64,000 nucleotides of DNA. Origin: Plasmopara viticola (Eukaryota; Oomycota; Peronosporomycetes; Peronosporales; Peronosporaceae). The position numbers were made by a program, and so were the translations under genes. Positions 14,527 to 25,388 of the stretch are shown in pieces (the first letter of the stretch is position 1; the number at the start of each line of letters is the position of its first letter). The notes below the pieces were generated by a model, which was not told the DNA's origin, made no database searches, and worked only from the letters and a program-made list of their open reading frames with translations. Location: contig MBPM02000006.1 in assembly GCA_001695595.3 (NCBI GenBank), positions 1,674,001 through 1,738,000 of the forward strand, written 5' to 3'.

Positions 14527-14631
14527 TGGTTTGTCGCTTGACGAGGTTCCTGGTTTAAAACCCATTATTCCGAGTTTAAGCAGTCGGAGATAGGTCACTA
14601 AAGTGGTCAAGCAATCCCATCCAATAAGTGA
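14527..14631 (+). mobile_element. Decayed SINE fragment related to the SINE at 27.7 kb
   Basis: A central block reading CGGAGATAGGTCACTAAAGT is shared word for word with the full-length SINE at 27.7 kb. Flanking bases also align: GTCGYTYGAC upstream, a decayed B box (GGTTTAAAACC against GGTTCGATACC), and AGCMATC-CA downstream. The A box and the 3' half are missing or unrecognisable. It lies about 115 bp beyond the stop of the lectin gene. Confidence 0.7.
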
Positions 14632-14746
14632 AACGTTCCTACTTAATGCTCTACTTGTGATTTTCTCTCGAAAGAGCACATATTAAATGCGTTTAACCCA
14701 TCGGCTAAAATCAAATTAAGAGTCAACACTTATATTTCTTTACCAC

Positions 14747-16350
14747 TTAAAAGATCGGCATGGTTTTTTGATTAGTGGCAAAATAGGCCTGTCTTTTGGC
14801 CCACGAGACTGTGTCTGGGTAGATGAAGATTGGATAACAAGTATTGCCGTACGAAGCTGTAGAGAGCATCGACTGTTCGTTGTAGTCAAAGTCGAAGGCC
14901 ATTTCCGTGTCGTACTGGTCCAGGCAAGGTGGCTTCAAAAAGGTACCAATCAGAACATTCATCAATCAAATATGCAAATCCTTTTTTACAAACCTCGGTA
15001 CAATAGTACCAGCCAAGGATGTCATGCTTCTGCCACGAGCTACTAGTTGACGCCGTGAACCCCTACACAACATCATTTTTAGACATAAGCTGGCATACTA
15101 CGAAGTTTTACCAGTTTCTTTGCAATGTGCGTACAACAAAGGCCTCATCGGACTCCAGTCTCAGCGTAGCCGCCAAATTGATCGGAATAGCTAAAATAGG
15201 AATATCTTTTTCAATGCCGTCATCCATGCTAACCAAAAGAGTTCCCACCCTTCGACCTTCAGACACGTCTTTTATAAACTTGGCCAAGTTCGTCGTCGCG
15301 GAAAAGAATGGTAAATAGTCATACTATTTCAACCACGATGTCATGAGCATCAGGACGCAGGCTAAACATGCACAATCTCATACCTTGAGCTCTGGATAAT
15401 ATCGAATTTTCACGACGTGCACCTTGCCATCAGCAAGGTCATGCACAACCGCAGCAGAAAGGCGAGCGCTCTCTGTAACTGCATTGCCCTTTTGACCGCG
15501 CGAGTAGATCGCCACATGATCGTAAAAGACGTCTTCACCAGCGTTTTCATTACCGAACCAAGTGTCAAACTCAATCGCCAGAGAATTCTCAAGACCAGCA
15601 AATCCCATACTCGAGTCCTTCGTCGATAGAGTTGCTGTGCCATTCGGATGTGAGTGCACAACAAACGCTAAGCCGTCACCTCCATGTACTGCACAGCTTT
15701 GATACTCGTGAAGTCCAAAATTTTGATCCTTCACTTCAAAGCAGCGTCTAGACTGGTCAGTGATCTGGAAAGTAAACCTCGTCTCGAATCCTTGCAAGAT
15801 TGGAAGCTTTTGACCATACCAAACTGATGACGTCTGATGTGGCTGCGACGCTGTGAGACGCAGCCGCTCAGGACTTCGACTTCTCACGTCACTTGCTTCA
15901 AAAGCATCACGATGACCGAGCATGGCACTCTCTACTGCAATTCGATTGCTTGTTGAGTGATTATTTGTATCGCGCGTCTCTAACCAAATGGCTTCAAGCT
16001 GCTCGGTGATTGTGACTTCTAAAGCAGGATCAGTGGTACCAGAAAGTTTGGAGTTGATAGTCTAAGGACAATCACGACATCAAAATATTTCAGCTTGGCA
16101 ACGATAAAAGACTACAAAATAGCAATGTGTACCACTTTGGACGGTACACAACTACTCGTGGCAGCCTTTCCGTTTAGAACTAACCCCGTCGTTGCATTAA
16201 AGTCGTAGTATACGAAATCTAGAGTGCACAGACCAAGAGGATGGCAGAAGAACATATACTGTTTGTATACAAGCATGGCTGCAGCATACCTGCATTGGCG
16301 CTGCATACGATTACAAAGATTTGAAGGGCACATGTTGTCAGTTCCTTCAT
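14747..16350 (-). CDS. Secreted L-type (legume-like) lectin-domain protein, six exons
   Basis: Exons: 16290-16350, 16148-16218, 15384-16061, 15135-15323, 14994-15062 and 14747-14932. Introns are 60-86 bp except for 71 bp after exon 1 and 61 bp before exon 6. The product is 417 aa. Residues 1-20 form a signal peptide. The lectin fold is clear: FNATTGLVLNGKAATSSC at the start, GGDGLAFVVH (171-180), FAGLENSLAIEFDTW with the Glu/Asp pair used for metal binding in plant lectins, then DIPILAIPINLAATL and GFTASTSSSWQKHDILGWYYC. A further Cys-containing tail (FDFDYNEQ to TVSWAKRQ) follows. It should be secreted and bind glycans. The final exon stops abruptly at MPIF, with a SINE relic just beyond, so C-terminal truncation is possible. 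The exon 2/3 junction is the least certain. Confidence 0.85.
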
Positions 16351-16442
16351 TCGTTGCCACGCCCCTTCAAATAGTGCTCAACAAATAGTAATGATAGTGT
16401 CAAAAAATCACACTTTTTGTATTCGTTACTATCAGTTTTAAG

Positions 16443-17240
16443 TCAACTGTGCTGCTTTTTCCACAAGTAGAATCCTCGATAAAATGGTTTGCTGGCTCGC
16501 ACTTCAAAGCAGTCGGTCTCCACCACATCTTTGTTGTCAACGTACCACTTGAACATCTGTTGACACTTGGTTCCGTGCAATATTTTGTCAATCGTCCCAC
16601 ATTTTTCCTCTCTCGCTTCGCGCATCATGTCATAGTATCGTTTACACGTCTTGGAGCCAATAAAGTCCACGTATCCTTCCCAAAATGCTTCGGAATAAGG
16701 AGTTCGTTCACAAAGGACGTCGAGTTTGTGTCGTTTGTTCTTGTACATTAGAAAGACATCGTGGCAATACAAAGGCAACGTCTTCTGTCTCCAAGGACGG
16801 TGGGAGTTTACGGCACACTCGGTTGCTGCTTTGGCCTCTGTGGCATGAAATGCATTGCAAGTGTTTTGCTGCTGCCAAGCCGCGAAGAGCTCCAAAAACA
16901 CGAGCGCATGGGTCAATTCCTTGGAGTCTGCGGGAAGTTTTCGAATGCAGTTCGTCAAAGTATTGTTGTGCTGATAAAACAAGCGAAAGCTGTCAGTGCA
17001 TCGCGATGTATCATCCGAGATCAATAACGTTGCCCGCCAAGGTTGCCTTTCGACTTGCGTATTGCAGTTTTGCGCGACAAAGTCGCAGATGATTGCAAAT
17101 TTCGAGCACGTATCATGGGTTTGGCGGCGAAGACGAGTAATCAAGGGAGGAAGCGAATAGTCTTCGCGCATAGAGTGGGAGAAGGAGACGCAGACAAGAG
17201 TCGCTGCGAGCAGAGCGAGCAGAAGCCGATGGGGTGTCAT
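16443..17240 (-). CDS. Secreted cysteine-rich protein, unknown family
   Basis: The single exon encodes 265 aa and starts at the first ATG after an AT-rich leader. Residues 1-21 are a clear signal peptide (MTPHRLLLALLAATLVCVSF). The mature part has 14 cysteines, many next to aromatic or basic residues (YCHDVF, TCKRYYD, KCQQMFKWY), with no membrane segment. That suggests a compact disulphide-bonded extracellular protein. ITRLRRQ just after the signal is basic but is not a proper RxLR motif. I recognise no domain. Its stop lies 92 bp upstream of the lectin start on the same strand, so the two could share control. An apoplastic effector or surface-protein role is a guess. Confidence 0.8.
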   Translation of the reverse strand: MTPHRLLLALLAATLVCVSFSHSMREDYSLPPLITRLRRQTHDTCSKFAIICDFVAQNCNTQVERQPWRATLLISDDTSRCTDSFRLFYQHNNTLTNCIRKLPADSKELTHALVFLELFAAWQQQNTCNAFHATEAKAATECAVNSHRPWRQKTLPLYCHDVFLMYKNKRHKLDVLCERTPYSEAFWEGYVDFIGSKTCKRYYDMMREAREEKCGTIDKILHGTKCQQMFKWYVDNKDVVETDCFEVRASKPFYRGFYLWKKQHS

Positions 17241-18555
17241 GGTTAACTGATATCTTGTTCAATAATCTTATGTGATGAGCACAGAATTAAGTGTACTTGT
17301 ACAAGTTACTATTTTACTATTTTATCTAATTCTGTCATTCACCTGGAGCGGCCAAACTAAAATCCGTAGACTCGGATAAGAATTTTGGCATACACAAAAA
17401 AGATCATCTCAATATTTCTAGTATTAGCTCACTTTTTTTAATTCCATGAAATCGCTTTGTTATTAAAAGCGTAAATTACTTTCCATCCCCGACAAGTGCT
17501 CCTATCCAATAGAATGATCGAGTCGACTTGGACGAGTGTCTTCCGTCCAAGCTCGTGACCGGCCAAGATAGCCGATCGCAATGAGGATGAATCGCTTAGA
17601 CGCGATATGCATCATGCCAAAAAAGTCAAAAGTCTTGCTTCCTTCACGTTACCAATGTGTCGTCATATTAATACGGTTTAGTATCTGTATCGATCATATA
17701 TGCCTATTCTGACGCGTCTTGAACTTGTAGTCAAGACGAATTTTGGCGATTGCTCGATCATTATTAAAAGATTGTCTTAGCCCAATTTCTTCAAACTTGA
17801 CGATGCGTTAGGATTAACCTGCACGTAAGTATAGTCGCATGACAACATTTTAGCCTTAAATGACAGTGAAGAAGGTCGTAGTCACGGAGAAAGCTTCTTT
17901 AGAGGTTGGACATTGGAAGAGGCTTGAGCGGCGAGTGGGGCGAAGTCGGTTAAGAAGAAGGAGTATTAGCTGCTTGAAAGCAAACGGAGAGGTGATATTG
18001 AATGGAGAGCTCTTACGGATATTTCTCTTGCTACATGGCTCTCAGCCCTCTACTGCTACCATCCTGAACACTATCAATCTTCTCGACTCCATCTGGCCTT
18101 TTACACATCCTGAAATTTTCAACCAATAAGGCCTCTTGACTTCTAAGGACTACGGAACATCGAAACCAGGCTTCTGATCTAAAACTTTGTAGTTGCTTAT
18201 TCCTATGGATAGTACATATGCATATGTATTTTGGCCTTTACCGGCAAACTTGTCGGTGACTATGGATACATCACACGACCTCCCTGCAAGACAATTTCTA
18301 ATTAAAAATAGAGCTCATCTTTTTCTAAATTTAAGATGGAGATCGATGAGTATGGAAATTTGGGTTTAATTCTCGACAGGCTCCCGTGTGGCTTCTTTCT
18401 CGACATCACCAAGCCGCCAAAATTTTACTGTAGGTCATCCTTATCGTTATAGTGTCCGATTACGGCTTCAACGAGTTGTTCTTCGGAGCCATATGCCAAC
18501 ATGATCATTTTTTTGCCAAAGATCGAGGTCCTTGCCTTACTGCTTTAACAGTGAA

Positions 18556-18638
18556 ATAAGGAATACTGGAAGATTTTTGGGTTCTAGAAATTAACATTAC
18601 AATTTAATTTCTAGAACACAAGAATCTTTCAAACCTTA
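18556..18638. repeat. Long imperfect hairpin (27-bp arms, 9-base loop)
   Basis: Arms at 18568-18594 and 18604-18630 match in 24 of 27 positions. The core TTCTAGAAATTAA pairs perfectly, with a 9-base loop between. TAAGG at 18556-18560 and CCTTA at 18634-18638 can extend the stem beyond a short asymmetric bulge. It could be a small-RNA precursor, a MITE remnant or simply a palindromic repeat. No gene overlaps it. Confidence 0.7.
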
Positions 18639-19471
18639 GTTGGAACAAATGCAGTGATATTGTTATAAAGCATCTGCGCAAAACTTTGTCGCAATTGTGT
18701 ACCAAGAGCCACCTTTTTCCCTTGCTTAGTAGTTTGCAGACACCACCTTCGAGAGATATGACTCAAGCAATAAGTCTTAAATGCTCCGGCAAACACTTAA
18801 CTGGCGTTTTGTCGGCTAGACTGTGAAAAAGCCAAAGTCAACGACAAAACTGTTCAAAACAATTCATTTGTGCTGAAGTAAGATTTGAAAGGAATAAAAC
18901 TTGTCGTCAGATTCATTTATTATGCGGAAAGCATACCTCGTAAGAACTTAGGTGTCCATATCAATTTCAAGGGGCCAAAAATGTCCTGGGATGCCCTTAT
19001 CAGTAAATAGCAATGTCAACCACCAGAATAAAGGGTAAGGTTAAATACGGACAATAACCTCGGTGGAATTCAATGTAATTCGTCTGCTCGAAGTCATTTG
19101 CGCAGTAGGTGATAAAGTTTTGAGCTATCCCAGCGCTAAGTACCGGCTCAGGTCGTCGTCCTGTGTAAAAGGCCCTCTCACTTTTTTGCGAGAGGATCCG
19201 GCGAAAAAGAAAATACCTTTCAAATGGGTGTTTCACGTACTATGTAGACCATGATAGGCCAATCGGATCCGCGCGGTGGGAGGGCTCTTCAAAGACATTT
19301 ATCGCGTAATGTGTCAGACAAATTTGGCTTACAATAAACTATTGTTCAGTGCAACTTTATGATGTGCCTATAGCTCCGCTCTAAATCTTTATACTTAATT
19401 ATTTTGGGCATCAGAAAAATGTGGCTTGCACTGTTCTTTCCACCGCGTTCTAATAAGATAATCTGCTTTGA

Positions 19472-19518
19472 GATCGGGTAACCCTTCGGTGTGTAACAGT
19501 CCAAAACCCGATCGGGTT
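19472..19518. repeat. Small inverted repeat with embedded palindrome
   Basis: GATCGGGT at 19472-19479 pairs with ACCCGATC at 19506-19513. The second arm also lies inside a perfect 14-bp palindrome, AACCCGATCGGGTT (19505-19518). Nearby bases faintly resemble the 3' part of the SINE at 27.7 kb, but too weakly to assign. Confidence 0.5.
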
Positions 19519-20701
19519 AAACAATATGCTCTACGCTCGTGAGCTTACGGCACAATTTTCTTCACTCATTTTTTGACTCATGGAATGTCTCGGCTTCAGC
19601 TGTATATCAAATCAGGTGCTGGGGATGTAGGTTTTGATAGCAGGTATGTGGTCGCTTCTACCTAGCAATTTTGATTCTTTGTCTGGCCAGCTGCCCATCA
19701 AACGCTATCCGATAATCGACAGTACAATTCTTATTAAACTGGCTGTTTTCGATTAATGTTACTTCGGTTGTATTTACCGAGTACGGGCTGTCCCGATTCT
19801 GTTGATAAGGCTCACAATATGGCTTAATGACATAAAAGCAACCTTACTATCATCAAAACAATTTTTCTTTCTCTTTACAATGTGAATGTAAATGGAATGG
19901 TCTGCGTTAGTTTTCTTCGACTCCCTTGCATTCAGGTTTTGAGGGAGGTTCGACTTCTAAATACTTAAGCGATACCATACACTGACTAAACCGGTCAGGC
20001 GGATTAAGACAAAGTCTTGAGCTATAAAGAACTGCATCAGACTAGTTTAAAGATGCTTGATGCGTGTGGATTGTCACAAATCAGGAAGTTCCGCTTCGTA
20101 TGCTGTCCTTGTCATTACCATGACTTTACAGGGCGATATAATCTTCGAGCTCCTCCACAGAATAACGCTCGGTCATTCTGTTGTTCCACTATTTTTTCTG
20201 AGGCGATACAGTTTTGTGACAAACTCAAATGTAGAATTTTTACATCCAGGGACGAAAAGTGGAGTGGATAGTGTTGTAGTACCAAGATCCGAGTGCTCTG
20301 CCAAAGTCAGGGTCACCGATGTCGAGTTATCAGATTCAGATCTGGGGTAGTTGTTCTTGATAATTTTATTCTTTGATGCGTAACTACTCCTGGAGCTGTT
20401 TTCTAATTTACAACTGGATCTAAACGTGGACAGTATTTATTTATTACTTTGTAAACGTCAGCATTTGTGTATGAACTCATCTCAAAGTCAAAGCCCGAGA
20501 GTGTTTCAAGGACACCGAGCTCTTTCAGCCATACTGCTATTGTGATTTTGCTTGGTGGTCATGCTAAGAAACATCTAATGAACTCTTCTGATTTGATCGT
20601 CTCGGTCGTATATATGCTTGTTAATGTCAGCGAGCTCGATACGTTTGTTAAAAAAATTGGAAGGACCATAATATCTGAAGCCTGTCGTTGATTTGTGCAG
20701 C

Positions 20702-20731
20702 TGAGGGTTAGTAGCTGACCCTCAATTGAGG
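20702..20731. repeat. Two overlapping palindromic elements
   Basis: TGAGGGT (20702-20708) can pair with ACCCTCA (20718-20724) across a 9-base loop. CCTCAATTGAGG (20720-20731) is itself a perfect palindrome. The two pairings share bases and exclude each other. No adjacent gene gives it a role. Confidence 0.5.
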
Positions 20732-23203
20732 CTGTCTGAATATTATTATTCGAGCTGTGTAATTTCAAATTCTTTGTCGTCGCGCTAACTTCGTCTATCT
20801 AAATAAGACGGCTGAGATCATATTGACTTCCGTGGCCGCAACATTTTTAATATTTATGTAGCCTTGAGGGCAATTTATTGATATTAGTGCGATAATTCAC
20901 TAAGCGAGATTTTTTATCGACCGCAAGATCTGTAATCGAAGATATGTACGATTGGGAAGCTGTTCATAATTTACCATCGAGGCCAGGGGCACTTAAAGAT
21001 GTAATGCCGGAAATATCACCTGAAGCACCGGGAACAAGAATCCATTCTGTAAATGCTATTTCCGAGTATAACTCGACTAAAATTATTGTGTTTGTTCATA
21101 GTCATAGATTAAATAGTCACTCAATCTTAGTGAGAAAAAACGCGGGGTTATGCGTTGCTATCTGAAATTCTGGTTGCGAATTTGTTTATCAAAACTGAAT
21201 CTGTTTCTTTTAATATATTTTAAGCAGTAATAATGTAGTACAAACGATAACCATGAGCGATTTTCCAGATTTTTATGCATTTTGATAATCACTATTCGGA
21301 GTGATTGTGTAAGGACCTTCGTTATCAGAAAATAACAACTCATGTATGCTCATTCTCAAGCATTCTACACACGTACCTGCAAATTTAGCGATCATGGCCC
21401 TTACTCTTCACCAAGAAATATGCGAGGATCTGTGCGATAACTTCGTTGGATGCATTGCCTTCATTAGTTCAGACAGCCCTCCGAAGATTGACCAAGTGCG
21501 TCATGCTCCATATAGCTCTGCCAAGTCGGAGCTTGTTATTGTAGAGGATCGCAGCAATTATACGCATCTTCGCAAAATTTCTTCTCATTTTATTGTACAC
21601 CCGTATGCCAATTCATATCAAGCTCTATATTTCAATCTCTTAGAAGTTAGCCGCGGTTTACTTTGGCTCGTAAAGGGCTAATACATCAAAAAGCTGCTTG
21701 CCACCCTGCACCCGTCAAGCTAAACCGATTTTGTGAATCACAGCATTATCCTTTTAATCCAATCTATAATAAATTAAATTCTGCAAGAAAGGTAAAAACT
21801 ATGTTCATTTATCGTGGAATCAAACAGTATACAACCGTTGTAAGTACCGAAAGAATGCTCCATTTAACGCAAAAACTCGGCTCAGCAAAAGCTTGTTACA
21901 CAAACTTTGAAGTGAAAGAGATGAGTTGTATACATCATTCTAATTATTGTGCGAAAAGTTGATGCAATCCGATAGGTAGCATAAAAGACTACCGGTCCTT
22001 TTAAGACGATTGTCTCGACTATCAAAGATATGCAAGATAATCTGCCTTCGTACTTAAGGCTGAATTTATAAAAAAAAGCCGCGATAGCGAATCTGGTAAA
22101 TACAATTTACTGCACTCATTTTTCTGAGCGGTCATTCACAGAAAGACCCTATATCTTTTCTCTGCGTACGGCGCTGCGTGACTTCATGGCAACAACGGCT
22201 CTATGGGCACCGTCTTAAAGATCGACGAAATTTTCGACCAGGCACTTCATAAATCGGTGTATGACCAGCTCTCAGCCTAACTACTAGAACGCGTACGCGA
22301 CGCGAAGACGCACATGCTGAAAAGAAGCTACGACTTCGATTTGTTTGAAAGGTTTCTTACACCCATAGATGTGAAGTCGCTGTCCACTCCTACTGATAGC
22401 TTTGTATCTTTCGAATAAATTATTATTATCGTGCTTACAATTAAAAACGACTTCACTGGATCTGTGCACCCAACAATTGTGATAGCTTTCTGAATTAGAA
22501 GTTTGCGCTCATGTTATTTCGTGGGTACAATCAATTTTGTCTCGGTTCCATAACCTCCCATCGCTAAAATTAAGCTTTCTTGACCCACGTTATCGCTTAA
22601 GACTTTCGTAGTCTTTGTCGCTCCAACGGCTCACAAGATTAAACGAGTAGTATTTGCTGGAGATATTGGGTAATATTGCACATGCTGCTTCTTTTCTTGC
22701 AGCACTAGCGCACCTTGAATCGATGCAGCCATTTTTTGCGCAAGTCACTTCTGTCATCCTGCATTAAATCAAATCGTAAGATCTTGAACTTGAAGCATGC
22801 TCCAAAAGTTCTGTCATCTATATTAACATTTAATCCTTTAAAATTTGAAAAAACTTCTAATGTTCATGCAGAACTCCTAGCTTTTCTTAATTTCGAACAT
22901 GAGCACGCTGATCAAGTATCATCGTTAGTTTCCTTTACACACCGTTTCATGTTAATTAATAGTGACAACGGCTGGAGCAGCCATTTTGTCGCTAACGAGG
23001 TTCTATTAACGGCAAATAACGGACAAAACTCTAAGTCGGACATTCTATTCTTGACTTTAATTAGTAGATGTTGATAGCAATATCAAGCCTTTCGTAATCT
23101 TCACCTTTTGAGTGGCTTTGCAAACACTAGTCAATTCACCGCCATATTGTTAGCTCTAGCCCCTGCAACAATTGACCGATCTCATCCTTTTTTTTTGGCA
23201 CAA

Positions 23204-23929
23204 ATGACCCATGCTGTCAATTCTCCAAGACACTCTTTTGGCCAATTCGTTGCCCTAGAATCGGACACGAATATTGTTTTCGATGCAAGTGTCGGATCGT
23301 ATGAGAAATCAGGCACATGGAGTCCATCGCAAGGTCAAGTTCAACTCAGCGCACACAACGTAGTATCTCCTTTGCCAAGCATCCCACCAAAGCGTGCTTT
23401 GCCAGCTCCAATAGCACTGATGATGACTAAAAGCGATCGCCAACGAAAACCGTCCGTTCTAGAGCAATATGCACAGGGAGCGATTCCACTATCGGCATCC
23501 TGTCAAAGTGCTCAAAAACGCTGTTTGTTTCCGGATTGCATCAAAATGGCAGTGAGCAAGGGATTGTGCCGGGGTCACGGTGGAGGCCGTCGATGCCATT
23601 TTGTTGGTGGATGCACAAAAAGCGCACAAAGTCGCAGCATGTTTTGCTGGGCACACGGTGGTGGCCAACGTTGTGAAGTTGACAACTGCAAACGCTCTCG
23701 TAAGACAAGACGATATTGTGTTGCTCATATGCATCTCGAAAAAGACGATTACGGCTGCAGCTCTATGTCTTGGAAAGATACTCAAGCATGCCACGGCCGC
23801 TATGTTCCAGTCTACAAGCAAAATTATCTCCAATCGTCTCAACAGTTGCTACCAAGTTTAGGACATGCCCTCTATGCTGCGTCACTTTCATTACCAAGGT
23901 TTCCAGTCCTCTCTAAAACTCGGTTTTAG
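23204..23929 (+). CDS. WRKY19-like zinc-finger protein
   Basis: I start it at the ATG at 23204 (241 aa). The frame is open further upstream but only from non-ATG codons. The middle of the protein has three tandem zinc-finger units: CLFPDCIKMAVSKGLCRGHG, then CHFVGGCTKSAQSRSMFCWA and CEVDNCKRSRKTRRYCVAH. The pattern Cx4-5C...CxxHGGGxRC is that of the WRKY19-type finger expanded in oomycetes and some plants, usually seen in predicted nuclear regulators. Basic residues between the fingers suit nucleic-acid binding. The N-terminal half is low complexity and the C-terminal tail aromatic-rich. It has no WRKY DNA-binding domain despite the family name. A 5' intron cannot be excluded. Confidence 0.8.
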   Translation: MTHAVNSPRHSFGQFVALESDTNIVFDASVGSYEKSGTWSPSQGQVQLSAHNVVSPLPSIPPKRALPAPIALMMTKSDRQRKPSVLEQYAQGAIPLSASCQSAQKRCLFPDCIKMAVSKGLCRGHGGGRRCHFVGGCTKSAQSRSMFCWAHGGGQRCEVDNCKRSRKTRRYCVAHMHLEKDDYGCSSMSWKDTQACHGRYVPVYKQNYLQSSQQLLPSLGHALYAASLSLPRFPVLSKTRF

Positions 23930-25388
23930 TCATTTTTAACGGATATAAGTAGATTAGCATATAACAGTGTTGGTTTGACAGAACTCAATTAATCTTTTTT
24001 AATCTGTCAGTTTACCACATCTCGTTGGCCGAATACCGGGTCGGTAACGTTCAAAAAAGCCTGCGAGACGAAACAGTCAGCTTGCAATCAACGCAAAGTC
24101 AACCTTTTATCATTGAAAAGTTGCAGTCGCACGAGACAATAGATTGCTTGTCAATGAGGCGGCGTTAGTGAATGATTTAAAGACTGCATTGGCCTTATCC
24201 AATACTGACTTAGACGTCATTCGATTAAGTTTATAGCTCTATAAACTCCAGATCAACGCTCTCCGCATAACAGCTTTTGGTCTGCGGTTGGACAGCATTC
24301 CAACACCTTGCAACACTTGCCACAGCCATATAGCGTCTTATTGCGATATGATGCCGTTGACTGGACAACGGAAATGGTGACGCTTGCTGCATATACTTCA
24401 TAGAGGTAGGTGTAACACTGAACGACTCTGTGGCCGTCGTGTTGTACGAAAATTTGCCCATGACATACACTAGTCGTTCAAGCTCGTCTTGTTTTGGCTA
24501 TCACCACTCCAGATCGTTGGCTATTAGAATACGACACTGCCTTTACAGAAGCTTGGAAAGGATCGTGCCGCGTCCATTGTATCCATGTAACCGCTCTACC
24601 GTTGCAGCACTTTGGCGAATTTGGTGACGCAATTCAATATTGCACGCTGCACGCGGTCAGACCGGAGGTAGTTGGTTCTGTGGAATTTTAATCTATTCAC
24701 GGTACCTTTGACAAGAATGTTAGCTCCACGTTCAACAAATTGTTCTTTTGTAAAAGAACACTATGCTGGGGGTCAATATTGGAAAGGCACTAGCTAATTT
24801 ATTTTGGTTAGAATTGCTTAACATACAATTATAGTCTTAATTAGATACCTTCCACCATTGAAAACATGTAATTAACTTCATTTCAACTCGCCTGTTGAGG
24901 ACTCTGCGCGGCCGATTACTTGGCCCACATCCCAAATTCTCTTCTTTCGAACACGAACTTGCAGAACGCGTAGCCAATTCAAGGACTTACAAGCCAAGCA
25001 CTTGAGTTGGCTCGATGCCCTCTGAAATTTGTAGCTTAAAATTGCACTCGCGGGCATTTCAGGTGTAGGCTTTTACGACAGTGTCCAGATCAAGTTGGAT
25101 TGTGTACAACTAGTGGAGGTCAAGGAGGGAAAATATGTGATATCTGGTGAAATTACCGTCGTCATGCGACAATGACGACGGCAAAATATTTTGTCTCACG
25201 TTGTATTTTAGTAAAATTTCACGATTAGAGCGAACAAGGAAGCAAAGTCCGTTTTTTCGCTCGAGTTACAAGTCGATATTAACAACAAAGAATATGTTAA
25301 AATGTAAAATCAATCCTGTTTGATTATTCTTGATCAAATATAAAAGTTTATCCTGCGGCATACTTATTAGCCTAAACTCCCGAATTCT
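23930..25388. other. Intergenic interval with possible decayed coding sequence
   Basis: Around 24400-24690 on the plus strand, peptides such as NDSVAVVLYENLPMTY and TTPDRWLLEYDTAFTEAW appear in different frames and end at a stop at 24691. This could be a frameshifted gene relic, but I cannot name it. A GC-rich hairpin at 25156-25181 lies in the 3' flank of the next gene. Confidence 0.35.
25156..25193. repeat. Perfect 10-bp GC-rich hairpin followed by an AT palindrome
   Basis: CCGTCGTCAT (25156-25165) and ATGACGACGG (25172-25181) pair perfectly around a 6-base loop. They are followed at once by CAAAATATTTTG, itself a palindrome. The element lies about 200 bp beyond the stop of the minus-strand GPI protein gene, so it could be part of its 3' UTR or 3'-end region. 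Confidence 0.6.

Larger units (their letters stand above)
17241..23203. other. Gene-less desert of about 6 kb
   Basis: Short frames occur throughout (for example 17860-18129, 20017-20350, 21346-21681 and 22715-23074) but none has domain motifs, signal peptides or splice partners that I could support. It contains a long hairpin near 18.6 kb and two smaller palindromic spots near 19.5 and 20.7 kb, listed separately. Confidence 0.55.

Noticed and set aside
17100..17150. RxLR effector motif in the Cys-rich secreted protein
   Set aside because: The residues are TRLRRQ, which do not fit R-x-L-R followed by an EER-type motif, and the many cysteines are unlike cytoplasmic RxLR proteins.
24231..24691. 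Small gene at 24.2-24.7 kb
   Set aside because: Protein-like peptides lie in several frames with no consistent splice solution. At best it is a relic.
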